64,000 nucleotides of DNA. Source: Capnocytophaga bilenii (GTDB lineage Bacteria; Bacteroidota; Bacteroidia; Flavobacteriales; Flavobacteriaceae). Location: assembly GCF_017565765.1 (NCBI RefSeq), contig NZ_JAGDYP010000001.1, positions 214,358-278,357 on the forward strand, in the 5' to 3' direction. The position numbers and the translations under genes were made by a program. The notes beneath the pieces are model-generated. The model did no database searches, was not told the DNA's origin, and was given only the letters and a program-made list of their open reading frames with translations. Positions 43,501 to 50,649 of the stretch are shown in pieces. Every line of letters starts with the position of its first letter. Within the stretch, counting starts at the first letter, position 1.

Positions 43501-43772
43501 CTATCTTGATGACAACTATTGCGATGGTGGCAGGTATGATTCCGCTTGCTATTGCCAATGGAGCAGGTGCTGAGGTGAACAAAGGTTTGGCAATTGTAAT
43601 CATCGGCGGACTTCTATCGTCTCTATTCCTTACGCTTATTGTAGTGCCTTTGGTATATCTCATCTTTGATAATATAGGCAAACGCTTTGGTAAAGAAACC
43701 AAAGTAGATTATGAAAAACTAATGATTGCCGACTATGAGCACAAAGAAATAAAAGGCGAACACGAAATATAA
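40596..43772 (+). CDS. RND efflux pump inner-membrane transporter (AcrB/MexB-like, HAE1)
   Basis: 1058 residues with the RND plan: first helix, a large periplasmic loop (YPGASPSEVESTVTKRIEDAV, PGVAQVNIIGG), helices 2-6 with LVVGILVDDAIVVLENIHRH (proton-relay Asp near residue 400), a second loop, and helices 8-12 with MLIGLVAKNAIMLVDFAN and RLRPILMTTIAMVAGMIPLA. It exports drugs, bile acids or similar with an adaptor and TolC. It is monocistronic here: no adaptor gene lies on either side, and a terminator follows. The promoter match to the TetR-hydrolase-tolC operon suggests coregulation with that operon. Confidence 0.95.
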   Translation: MDLIKLSIKRPSVLIVMLTLLLLGGFYSYKLLNYELIPKFEVNVVTISTIYPGASPSEVESTVTKRIEDAVSALENIKKIQSYSYESLSVVVVRLTNDANVDNTLNEAQRKINAIRANLPTDAKEPSLSKFSLSDLPIVSIGVTSKLSSQELYDLVDKKIQPELSRVPGVAQVNIIGGRKREIRVNIDAKKLEGYGISIGQIQQLIAASNLEIPAGKIKTRENSTSIRLLGKIQDVAQLRNLTLASQNGIEIRLSDVADVQDTEEEAEKIARIDQENTLLLQVLKQTDANAVSVSELVRKKMEQVEQTYKNEGVKMLLAEDTSEFTLHAANSVMFDLVLAIVLVAVVMFFFLHSLRNALIVMVSIPTSLIAAFIGMYFFGFTLNLMSLVALSLVVGILVDDAIVVLENIHRHMEMGKNKVRAAFDGSKEIVLTVMAITLVIVVVFVPISIGNSIVVNIVREFCMTVAIATMLSLLMSFTVVPWLYSRVGKLEHANPNSVLGKIAIGFESYLKRFTQFFSDLLVWVFANKWKTIILVFFLFVGSCSLIPTGFIGAEFMPPMDRGKFLVQFELNKDASLEQTNFITQKAENYLRGLKVEGTNKPLVESMITTVGQSTSGMGGTQATPYKSEIQLTLVDKKERSESTNIIAAKLKRELTQYLVDAKVKTVPVGLLGAEQSPIALVITSDNVEVAQQYAEKAAGLLKTIDGATEIKLSSEAGNPEINVELDRDKMTLLGLNVATVGTTMRTAFNGNDDSKFRTGDSEYDINILFQDGDRQSIANIENMTFINAAGQQIKLSQFATINYASGPTQLERYDKSPSVTVQAQSVGRPSGTIVAEWKTKLETLQKPTNVHFVFSGDQEMQDEGFGTIFISLFAAILLVYMVMVVLYDSFSRPFVVLFSIPLSFIGALIALALANMSLNIFTLLGMIMLIGLVAKNAIMLVDFANHRKLEGEDTVTALIQANHARLRPILMTTIAMVAGMIPLAIANGAGAEVNKGLAIVIIGGLLSSLFLTLIVVPLVYLIFDNIGKRFGKETKVDYEKLMIADYEHKEIKGEHEI

Positions 43773-43780
43773 ATAATTAG

Positions 43781-43832
43781 CAAATTAGCCAATTAGTAAA
43801 TGTGAAAATTACTAATTGGCTAATTTTTTATT
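43781..43832 (+). terminator. Terminator after the RND gene
   Basis: AATTAGCCAATTAGTAA pairs perfectly with TTACTAATTGGCTAATT (17 pairs), then TTTTTATTT. Beyond it lie degenerate CTAATTTGCTAATTCC repeats. Confidence 0.85.
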
Positions 43833-43850
43833 TCCTAATTTGCTAATTCC

Positions 43851-44465
43851 CTAATTTGCTAATTTTTTTATCGTCTCTTCATTGTCTATAGGAATATTGT
43901 TATACTCTAAAGTCCAACCTACAGCACGAGTAGCAAAAATAAGAGTAGAAAGTTCAGAAAAAAGTCGGTTTTGAGCATTGCTCTTTAGGTTAGAAGCTGC
44001 TATTTTCTTTTCAAGTACCTCATTTACTTTCTTTTCTATTTTGGGTACATCTTCTGCTTTAAAAGGGTTTATCTGGCTTTGCGAGATATCGTAATACTTC
44101 ATTTTAGGATAAATCTTCACCTCAGCTTCTGGCAGCGACTTGATAATCACTTTTCGCTGTGCTTCATCTACCTCAAAAGCTATCTTATGCAAATCGTAGC
44201 TCACCGTTACATCGGCATTTACGATGGTTAAGATACGCTTGTCAAACGAAAACCAATCCATAAAGTATTTTTGAGTATCTACGTATGAAAGAACTTCAGT
44301 GAAGTGCCCTTCCGTTACTACCAACTTGCTTACATTGGCTATTTGCGTTTGTATAAGTGCCGAATCAGCCTCCAAACGCGCTTCTTCTTCTTTTTTCTCT
44401 TTGAAAAAATAAACTACCAACAGCACCACCGCCGCCGTAGCCATTCCTAATAAAAATTTCTTCAT
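43851..44465 (-). CDS. DUF4230 membrane-anchored protein
   Basis: 204 residues with an N-terminal membrane helix (FLLGMATAAVVLLVVYFF) and then a DUF4230 domain: LVVTEGHFTEVLSY, a beta-rich part VNADVTVSYDLHKIAFEVD, and VIIKSLPEAEVKIYPKMKYYDISQSQINPF in pieces. Conserved across Bacteroidota, function unknown. The stop lies in the repeat-rich tail of the RND terminator region. Confidence 0.82.
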   Translation of the reverse strand: MKKFLLGMATAAVVLLVVYFFKEKKEEEARLEADSALIQTQIANVSKLVVTEGHFTEVLSYVDTQKYFMDWFSFDKRILTIVNADVTVSYDLHKIAFEVDEAQRKVIIKSLPEAEVKIYPKMKYYDISQSQINPFKAEDVPKIEKKVNEVLEKKIAASNLKSNAQNRLFSELSTLIFATRAVGWTLEYNNIPIDNEETIKKLAN

Positions 44466-44494
44466 TGTTTTTATGTTATTAAATCAGCCGTATT

Positions 44495-45868
44495 TTAATC
44501 TGTTATTACCTTATTAATTTGCGATAAAGCAAACAACGGACATACCCAAACGGTACGTATTGCTTCTTCTTCAGTATCTGTATAGGTAAACACATCAAAA
44601 TTCTCTAATGAAGCTCTTATAGCATTTTTTAGCTTCTTTTCACGCATAAACTGCCATAAACTCTTCATACCCCCTTGGGTACCTGCTTTTATTTCTATGG
44701 GCAATACTTCCGATTGATAGGTAGCCAAATAATCTACTTCAGCTTGTGCGTTTTTTGCTTTGCGTACCCAATAAAAAAGCTCGTGTCGCATATTAGGGGT
44801 GCGGTAGCGCAGCAATTCAAGCCCCGCTATCATCTCAGTAAGCGCACCTTTATTTACCAAGTCGGTAGCAGAATGAGTGAGTATTTGGGCTGTGAGCTCC
44901 GATGTATCACCCGTCATATTAAGCCATCGAAGTAGTAATCCATTGTCAAGCAATAACATTTTCCTATAAGTAGGGTCTGCTTCACTACCCAGCGGAAGTC
45001 CGTTAGCATTAGTATGCATTACAGGGGTAATTATCCCTGCCAAAGTAAGCATTTCCAACGCTTTTTTCACCTCATTGGTACTATACCCTCCGCCTACTTG
45101 CGAATAGACAAACTTATTGCCTATTTGTAGAGCTACACTTTGCAAAGTAAGCCTAAGCAAAGTAGGGTCTACTCTCTTTCGGTATTTAGGAAAATCGTCT
45201 TGATAGGTAAGTACAATATCATCTTGCACTTCTTGGCAAGCCAAATAATCACGAGTTTCTACCCATTTAGCCACTACCTCGGGCATACCGCCTACCAACA
45301 TATATGAGCGAAATACCCCCACCAACTTCTCATACAAAGGAAGTGCCAAAGGCGTTTTGGCAGTAGCATTATTGCGCGCCTCTAATAGCAATTGTTCGCC
45401 ACAAGCGGTGAGAAATTCATCAAAAGTCATTGGGTATACAAACATAGAATGAATACGTCCTACTCCAAAAGTAGGCAGCGTTTCAAGCGCAAATTCTAAG
45501 AGAGAGCCTGCCGCTATTACGTGCAAATCGGGCATATCTTCTTTAAAAAAACGCAACGACATAATCGCTTCAGCAGAGGCTTGTATTTCATCTATAAAAA
45601 GCAGTGTTTGCCCCGCTACTATAGGCTTACCTACCATAGCCGAAAGTTGAGGTACTATACGTTTTACATCAAGGTCGCCTTGAAAAAATTGTATAAAGGA
45701 AGGTTGTTTTTCTAAGTTTATTTCTACGAAATTCTCAAACTGCTTGCCTAATTGTCTTACCGCTGTTGATTTGCCCACTTGTCGTGCTCCTCTTAGCAAC
45801 AACGGCTTGCGAGCAGGGCGCAAAGCCCATTCTTTTAGATAGTTGTCTATTAACCTTGGGTAATACAT
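44495..45868 (-). CDS. ATPase of the AAA_14 / DUF4143 family
   Basis: 457 residues. N-terminal ATPase with Walker A LRGARQVGKSTAVRQLG near residue 25 and Walker B LLFIDEIQAS, then the DUF4143 C-terminal region ending in a nuclease-like fold (AEVDYLATYQSEVLPIEIKAG, which has the spacing of a PD-(D/E)xK core). These proteins are common in Bacteroidota as single genes; roles in DNA repair or defence are suspected, none proven. Three 33-bp direct repeats lie upstream of its promoter. Confidence 0.85.
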   Translation of the reverse strand: MYYPRLIDNYLKEWALRPARKPLLLRGARQVGKSTAVRQLGKQFENFVEINLEKQPSFIQFFQGDLDVKRIVPQLSAMVGKPIVAGQTLLFIDEIQASAEAIMSLRFFKEDMPDLHVIAAGSLLEFALETLPTFGVGRIHSMFVYPMTFDEFLTACGEQLLLEARNNATAKTPLALPLYEKLVGVFRSYMLVGGMPEVVAKWVETRDYLACQEVQDDIVLTYQDDFPKYRKRVDPTLLRLTLQSVALQIGNKFVYSQVGGGYSTNEVKKALEMLTLAGIITPVMHTNANGLPLGSEADPTYRKMLLLDNGLLLRWLNMTGDTSELTAQILTHSATDLVNKGALTEMIAGLELLRYRTPNMRHELFYWVRKAKNAQAEVDYLATYQSEVLPIEIKAGTQGGMKSLWQFMREKKLKNAIRASLENFDVFTYTDTEEEAIRTVWVCPLFALSQINKVITD

Positions 45869-45894
45869 CTTGTAAATAGTTATATATCAAGCTG

Positions 45895-45926
45895 CAAAGA
45901 TACAAAAATAAAATTATCCAAAGAAA
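45895..45926 (-). promoter_or_regulatory. Promoter of the DUF4143 ATPase gene
   Basis: Minus strand TATCTTTG about 27 bases before the ATG at 45868, with TTTGG 16 bases further up inside the first 33-bp repeat. Confidence 0.5.
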
Positions 45927-46020
45927 TAAATTGCCATTTTTTGCAAAAATCCAAAGAAATAATCTGCTTATTTTCGCAAAAATCCAAAGAAATAATTTGC
46001 TTTTTCTTGAAAAGTTTCAA
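45920..46020. repeat. Three tandem 33-bp repeats upstream of the DUF4143 gene
   Basis: Each unit starts ATCCAAAGAAATAA and ends TTTTGCAAAA or a close form. The first overlaps the promoter -33 region. Candidate operator array. Confidence 0.65.
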
Positions 46021-46189
46021 AGCACAAATCACCTACTAAAAGTTTTTCTTCTACTAAAAACAGTTCGCTTTTTTATTAACAAATGTGTTTAAACTTTTTT
46101 GAGGAAATTGAACGAAAGACATATCTAATTTTCTTTTCTTCTTGCTTAATAGATTCAACCATATTCGCTGAAAACTACCACCTTTACTT

Positions 46190-46345
46190 TCCTATACTTA
46201 AAAAGGTATAATCCAATTATTTATTGTATCTTTGCACAAAGTTCCTGAATTTTGGTGTTCTTTTTTTTTCAAACACAAAATTACTAATTTTCGGGAACTT
46301 TTATTTTATTATAGGAAAAAGTTTAAACAGCTTCAGGGTTAAAAA
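46190..46345 (+). repeat. Promoter-hairpin repeat, copy A (inverted relative to B-E)
   Basis: Contains TATCTTTG reading rightward, then AAGTTCC ... GGGAACTT with an inner GTGTT/AACAC stem, and ends CTGTTTAAAC-type sequence before GCTTC. Termini CCTATACTTAAAAAGG and TATAGGAAAAAG are inverted repeats. No gene follows it in its reading direction. Confidence 0.75.
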
Positions 46346-46358
46346 ATGTCTGTTCTTT

Positions 46359-46865
46359 CTATTTAAAGAATTTTTTCACATCGGAATTTGCTATACTGTG
46401 AGCTAATGAATAGGCACTTACTCCATAATTATTTTTTAAATGAGCATCGGCACCTTTATTTAGTAATATATTAATCATTTCACTATAAGTATCAATATCG
46501 CGTTTGTAATAAAAAACTAAAGAAAATAAGATTGTATTACCATTAATATTTTGTGCGTTTATATCAGCTCCTTTTTCTATGAGATAGTCAAAAGCCTCTA
46601 TATTTTTAGTAATAACAGCAAAATGCATAGGAGAATATCCATATTGTTTGTCCTTTTGTTTTTGATTAATATCAATACCTCTATTTATTAAAGCATTTAA
46701 TATCTTTTTTGTGGAAATTTTTTTTGCTTCCTTAGTTTTAAGATAATAATGTAATATATTGTTTCCAAACTTATCATAATCATCAATATTATAAGTCTCT
46801 AAACAATTTTTAAATTTTTCCCAATCTCCTTCTAAAAGGACTTTTTTTAATTCATCTATTGTCAT
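46359..46865 (-). CDS. Ankyrin-repeat protein, probable immunity protein
   Basis: 168 residues with about four ankyrin repeats, e.g. YGYSPMHFAVITKNIEAFDYLIEKGADINAQN (in two parts) and NILLNKGADAHLKNNYGVSAYSLA. It starts 11 bases after the stop of the toxin fragment with a GH-E nuclease-type tip. Ankyrin proteins serve as immunity factors for several polymorphic toxins, so it is probably the cognate antidote (inference). No signal peptide, so cytoplasmic. Confidence 0.78.
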   Translation of the reverse strand: MTIDELKKVLLEGDWEKFKNCLETYNIDDYDKFGNNILHYYLKTKEAKKISTKKILNALINRGIDINQKQKDKQYGYSPMHFAVITKNIEAFDYLIEKGADINAQNINGNTILFSLVFYYKRDIDTYSEMINILLNKGADAHLKNNYGVSAYSLAHSIANSDVKKFFK

Positions 46866-46876
46866 AACTACATTTT

Positions 46877-47640
46877 TTAATGTTCATACCCTCTATATTT
46901 TCCTCCATCAGAAGAACTTTCCCTCTTATCTTCAAACCCTAAATTTGATAAATCGTTATAATCATCTATAACTTCTCTTCTTGTCTTATTTTGATTTTCA
47001 GTAGCCTCTTGATATTCTCTCCAAGATTGATTTTGGTGTCCAATTATTTCATCACCAGGCTCTATGGGTTTACCTGTCTTAGCACTTATATATTTTCCAT
47101 CTTCTGTTTTTTCACTATTCTCATATAAATAATCTTTGGTCTCTTTTCTCCATTTGGGACGTCTCTGTAGGTTTTTAGGTAAATCTTTTACTCGTTTTCC
47201 TCTTGTAAGCCCCAGCAAATCCACCCAAGCATTGGTATCCCCCACATAAGCGAACACATTAAACCCACCTAAGAGTTTAATAGGGTCTTCACTTATATAC
47301 CTCCCCGTTTCAGTATGATAATACCTAAACCTATTGTAGCACAACTCAACCTCATTGTCATAGTACTGCCCTTGGTATTTAAACGGACACCTAAAATTCT
47401 CTTTAGCAAAACCTTGATGGGAGTTGCCGTAGAGGTCTTGTTCACGTTCCCATATCAGCTCACCTTCTTGGTTGTAGGCTCTTTATTAGTGCATAGTGTA
47501 TAGAGTACAGTGAACAATGGTGATATTCCCTCTATATACCCTGCTCTGAGCCTTTGCATACTCTGCCTGTGAGGCACCATACTCCCCTATGTGGTAAAAG
47601 TACGGTAAATTCCTCAACCTATAAAATTACTACTTTTTAA
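46877..47640 (-). pseudogene. Rhs-family toxin 3' fragment with GH-E-type nuclease tip
   Basis: Only the end of an Rhs protein remains. The Rhs core hallmark YYHTETGRYISEDPIKLLGG is followed by YVGDTNAWVDLLGL and a C-terminal tip with IGHQNQSWREYQ and RREVIDDYNDL, matching the GH-E pattern of HNH/EndoVII-superfamily nucleases. The open frame reaches up to 47483, where two TAA codons stand inside a short inserted text (CACTGTACTCTATACACTAT). Beyond it the same frame continues with more Rhs sequence (LPYFYHIGEYGASQAEYAKA) to about 47640. No start codon exists. It is probably a silent cassette for recombination with a full rhs gene elsewhere, or decay. Confidence 0.8.
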
Positions 47641-47694
47641 AACATTGAGCAAGTACCTAACACAAAATTTTTATATCCAATACTAAGAAAATAT

Positions 47695-48213
47695 TTAAAT
47701 AATATACTGGTAAAAATTTTCGCAATCCTTTCCATTTAATGCAGATATATATTTTTCTTTAAATTCATAAAATGAATTAGCAATTATAGCTACATCTTCG
47801 TACTCAGGTTCTGTACCATAAAATATTTTTCCATTATTAAATTCACCTATACCTATTGCGACATAGCTATATCCATTTTTTACAGACATTAAAATTGGCA
47901 AATGTTTATCCCAAAAGGATTTAATATCAGATAACATTTCTTCGTCTAAGGCAGAATCAATACTCTGACATTCAAATTCATTCCAAGAAAAAGAGTTTTC
48001 ATCATTTTTAGAAAAATCTTGATAAGATAAGAACCAAATATTGTCTTCCCTATTAGAGCATAAAGAAAATATTTTAAGAAATTCTTTATATTCTTCTATT
48101 GTTTTTGCAACTCTTCCTTTAGTTGAAGAGTTAATTACAAGATTTGAAATATCTACTGTTTTGACATTCCATCCTTTATTACATAATTGTTCAATAAATA
48201 TTCTATTTTCCAT
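47695..48213 (-). CDS. SUKH-like (SMI1/KNR4) immunity protein
   Basis: 172 residues, acidic, no signal peptide. The C-terminal half GYSYVAIGIGEFNNGKIFYG, then EPEYEDVAIIANSFYEFKEKYI is the usual SMI1/KNR4 closing pattern. SUKH proteins neutralise many nuclease tips of Rhs and CDI toxins. It overlaps by 11 bases the stop of a toxin-tail remnant on the same strand. Confidence 0.68.
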   Translation of the reverse strand: MENRIFIEQLCNKGWNVKTVDISNLVINSSTKGRVAKTIEEYKEFLKIFSLCSNREDNIWFLSYQDFSKNDENSFSWNEFECQSIDSALDEEMLSDIKSFWDKHLPILMSVKNGYSYVAIGIGEFNNGKIFYGTEPEYEDVAIIANSFYEFKEKYISALNGKDCENFYQYII

Positions 48214-48345
48214 TTAAAATTTGTTTTTTTATTACATTTATGACTCTTTTTTGCAATCCTGTCACTTTAGAATGAGTAGGATTTTTATTTGTACTAGTTT
48301 CGTTTGTTATAGTAAGATCTTGTCCGCTGTGCCAGCTCGTGGACT
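48203..48345 (-). pseudogene. Toxin C-terminal tail remnant upstream of the SUKH gene
   Basis: Minus-strand open frame without a start codon. It begins near 48345 in a GC-rich repeat and reads GQDLTITNETSTNKNPTHSK, then VTGLQKRVINVIKKQILNGK to a TAG at 48203. Its end overlaps the start of the SUKH gene, the arrangement expected of a toxin and its antidote. The family is not recognised. Confidence 0.4.
48306..48345. repeat. GC-rich repeat unit
   Basis: GTCCGCTGTGCCAGCTCGTG and nearby bases match the CGCCAGCTCGCGGAC family found at 236-362 and 62110-62180. It marks the break of the toxin remnant. Confidence 0.5.
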
Positions 48346-48449
48346 TTGTTCGCGCGGCACTATCTTGCTTATCTTCTGTATTGACGAGGTTACCCGTCTT
48401 ATCGCTCTTGCACCATTATTAACTATTATAAATGTGGGATTAACAAAAG

Positions 48450-48716
48450 TTACCAATTTAACCAATAATTATAAATTCTTACAAAATCAGGGTTCTTCTC
48501 CTTTGATAAAATTTCATGTATATATATCTTTATTTCAGACGACATATGTCGTGAGAGCCAAATTTCTATTGCATCTGAAGTTTCATGATCATATTCAGAG
48601 CATGCGACAGGGAATAAATCAATCATTTTCTTTAATGCACCTATAGGATCATTTATATATAACCCTTCATATTCTTCTAATAATTTTGAGGCATTACATT
48701 CATAATTATTTTCCAT
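48450..48716 (-). CDS. Small hypothetical protein, possible immunity protein
   Basis: 88 residues starting MENNYECNASKLLEEYEGLY, acidic, helical, ending RIYNYWLNW. No signal peptide and no recognised domain. A start similar to that of the SUKH gene (MEN...) and its place in the cluster suggest an orphan immunity gene. The reverse-strand frame over the same DNA has no protein-like features. Confidence 0.55.
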   Translation of the reverse strand: MENNYECNASKLLEEYEGLYINDPIGALKKMIDLFPVACSEYDHETSDAIEIWLSRHMSSEIKIYIHEILSKEKNPDFVRIYNYWLNW

Positions 48717-48760
48717 AGCTATGATTATATTATTATTGGTATATGTGCTTTTGGTATATC

Positions 48761-48831
48761 CCCCGCTGGCGCGAGCTTGTAGCTCGTGCCTACTATAATA
48801 AAAGCGTGTCGCTCATTCCTTATCAATTACT
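48761..48831. repeat. 70-bp REP-like repeat
   Basis: GCTGGCGCGAGCTTGTAGCTC palindrome followed by about 45 bases ending TTCCTTATCAATTACT. Nearly identical to 55388-55460. Confidence 0.75.
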
Positions 48832-48864
48832 GTAAGTTCCAGTAGTAAGTGCAATTTTTAAATA

Positions 48865-49500
48865 TCAATTTTTTATATAAAACTTATCTTTTTTCAAAGA
48901 GACTTCATCAAAGAAAGAAATGTCTTTTATCTCAATACGATATATAATATTGTACGTTGCTTCGGGAGGATTATAAGATTGGATGGAAAACACCATTTTT
49001 TTATGTGTTTGCGGATTCTGATAAATATAGTTACTCCTTTTGGTGTCTTTAGCTTGAAAAACAGAATCATAGAAAATATTTCCTAATTTTTCTGTTAATT
49101 CAGGAAAGGAAATAAGGTATTTAGTCTTATCATAACAGACTTTCCCTTTTATTACATCATACCTACTATGGATAGATAAATCTAATGTATATACTTTTTT
49201 ATCTCCTTTTTTATAAAAAATTAGTGATGCTTCACCATCATATTCATCCCCTTTTAAATTAGCATAAACTATTTTTTCTTTGGCGAATCCTGCTAAGTTA
49301 TTCTTCTTTTCTATAGGAAGAAAATTTATCTTTTCAGAAGGTATACTTTGAAAAATATAAAGTATTTTTTCTTCTTCAGGCTCTTCTTTGGTTGCTTCTG
49401 AGCAAAAATTAAGCAATACATCTATTAAATGTATAGAGTCTTGTGCTTTTAAAGGGAAATAAATGTATAGAAATAAAATAATCAATATTCTTTTTTTCAT
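48865..49500 (-). CDS. Exported hypothetical protein
   Basis: 211 residues from the ATG at 49500 (MKKRILIILFLYIYFPLKAQ, a signal peptide). The mature part is Lys/Glu-rich with beta-type stretches such as KKVYTLDLSIHSRYDVIKGK. No family recognised. It lies among immunity-like genes, some of which act in the periplasm, but the role is open. A start at 49512 is also possible. Confidence 0.6.
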   Translation of the reverse strand: MKKRILIILFLYIYFPLKAQDSIHLIDVLLNFCSEATKEEPEEEKILYIFQSIPSEKINFLPIEKKNNLAGFAKEKIVYANLKGDEYDGEASLIFYKKGDKKVYTLDLSIHSRYDVIKGKVCYDKTKYLISFPELTEKLGNIFYDSVFQAKDTKRSNYIYQNPQTHKKMVFSIQSYNPPEATYNIIYRIEIKDISFFDEVSLKKDKFYIKN

Positions 49501-49525
49501 TGTTTTATGCAATTTTTGTTACTGA

Positions 49526-49556
49526 AACTTGTAAGTTCCTCAAAAAAGTTTAAACA
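49526..49556. repeat. Short repeat, inverted relative to 46078-46107
   Basis: The minus strand reads GTGTTTAAACTTTTTTGAGG, as the plus strand does near 46083. The core GTTTAAACTTTTT is shared with the promoter-hairpin repeat. Confidence 0.5.
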
Positions 49557-49590
49557 CGTTTATCGAATAGTTTTATCAATGAGAGGTATA

Positions 49591-50115
49591 TTATTCTTTC
49601 AGCTCTTCTTCTGTAAAAACGTCTTGATTCAAATAATATTTACCATCAGAATAAAGATAATATCTGCAATTTCTCCAAACAAGTTTATATTTATTGGGCT
49701 CTTTGCTAATAATATGTAATTCCCATCTGTCTGACCACTCTTTTAATAGGTATAAGAATTGCTTATCTTTTGAAAAACCTGTATCAGCTAATTTTTCATA
49801 CGTATCTCTATCTACAATGTCCTTTATTTTTATTAATTTATCAGAGTTCATAACATAAAGTTCTGATATATATATTGGACGAGAATAGTAAAAAATTATA
49901 TTATTAGTGCCTTGTATATACAAATTTCCTTGTTTATCTTCAAAAAGATTATCTTTTACTTGCTTATAAATTTCCGTTATCTTTATATATTGACAACCTT
50001 GACTGTCTATATATAAATCATTCTCAAAAAAATTATTACCTACTTTTTTTATATTTATATTTTTAGAGCAAGATATAAATATTAGTAATAAAAGAAAAAA
50101 TATTATTCTTTTCAT
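49591..50115 (-). CDS. Lipoprotein of unknown function
   Basis: 174 residues from the ATG at 50115, lipobox MKRIIFFLLLLIFISC. The mature part contains repeated short units (e.g. DNLFEDKQGNLYIQG) and a Tyr-rich end (YYLYSDGKYYLNQDVF), loosely like DKNYY-type repeat proteins. Probable envelope protein in the immunity cluster. Function unknown. Upstream ATG at 50142 is less likely because it precedes the signal sequence. Confidence 0.6.
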   Translation of the reverse strand: MKRIIFFLLLLIFISCSKNINIKKVGNNFFENDLYIDSQGCQYIKITEIYKQVKDNLFEDKQGNLYIQGTNNIIFYYSRPIYISELYVMNSDKLIKIKDIVDRDTYEKLADTGFSKDKQFLYLLKEWSDRWELHIISKEPNKYKLVWRNCRYYLYSDGKYYLNQDVFTEEELKE

Positions 50116-50166
50116 AGTTTTTTTTATCTCTTTAACTTCCAAATAGTTGTACCATAATAGATATCT

Positions 50167-50200
50167 CCCCCCGCTGGTGCGAGCTTACAGCTCGTACCCC
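50167..50200. repeat. REP-like palindrome
   Basis: CCGCTGGTGCGAGCTTACAG, a short member of the family at 48761 and 55388. Confidence 0.5.
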
Positions 50201-50214
50201 AATATTACCAAACA

Positions 50215-50304
50215 TTATATTTCCAAATCAAATTCTTCTAATAAATCGATATCTCCTAACATATTACATTCTCTTTCTACATCAGTATTATTAAACAAAT
50301 ACAT
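50215..50304 (-). CDS. 29-codon reading frame, probably a gene stump
   Basis: MYLFNNTDVERECNMLGDID then LLEEFDLEI. It lies 30 bases downstream of repeat copy B, whose promoter reads into it. The frame stays open a little further 5' without another ATG, so it is probably the 3' end of a gene cut by the repeat. Confidence 0.35.
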   Translation of the reverse strand: MYLFNNTDVERECNMLGDIDLLEEFDLEI

Positions 50305-50332
50305 ATTATCTTCATATCTTGGTGTAGAAGCT

Positions 50333-50470
50333 GTTTAAACTTTTCCTTACAATAAAATAAAAGTTCCAAAAGATTAGTAATTTTGTGTTTGAGAAAAATA
50401 ACACCAAAATTCAGGAACTTTGGGCAAAGATACAATAAATAATTGGATTATTCCCTTTTTAAGTGTAGGA
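50333..50470 (-). repeat. Promoter-hairpin repeat, copy B
   Basis: Same element as A, D and E: GAAGCTGTTTAAACTTTTCC at the left, internal AAGTTCC ... GGAACTT, TATCTTTG (minus strand) in ATTGTATCTTTGCCC, and TTTTTAAGTGTAGGA at the right. Confidence 0.78.
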
Positions 50471-50638
50471 ACTTACATACTTTTCACCTATAAAATCTTC
50501 TATTGGAAATAGTGAGCCTTTATATTCAAATTTATGATATTCATACGATAGCCTATCTATTAAAACTAAAATAGACATTGTTATTTGAAACATAAATAAT
50601 AGTATTATAAATGTATCTATTACTTTTCTATAAGACAT
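50459..50638 (-). CDS. 59-residue single-span membrane protein
   Basis: ATG at 50638, TAA at 50459-50461. Begins MSYRKVIDTFIILLFMFQ with one membrane helix to about residue 27, then a hydrophilic tail ending GEKYVSSYT. The stop codon lies in the first bases of repeat copy B, so the gene may have been shortened by its insertion. It follows the lipoprotein gene at 50650 by 11 bases. Confidence 0.5.
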   Translation of the reverse strand: MSYRKVIDTFIILLFMFQITMSILVLIDRLSYEYHKFEYKGSLFPIEDFIGEKYVSSYT

Positions 50639-50649
50639 TTTAACAGTTC

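Noticed and set aside
48221-48646. Plus-strand frame of 141 codons
   Set aside because: Lies opposite a toxin remnant and the 88-residue gene; composition is unlike a protein and it runs through a GC-rich repeat.
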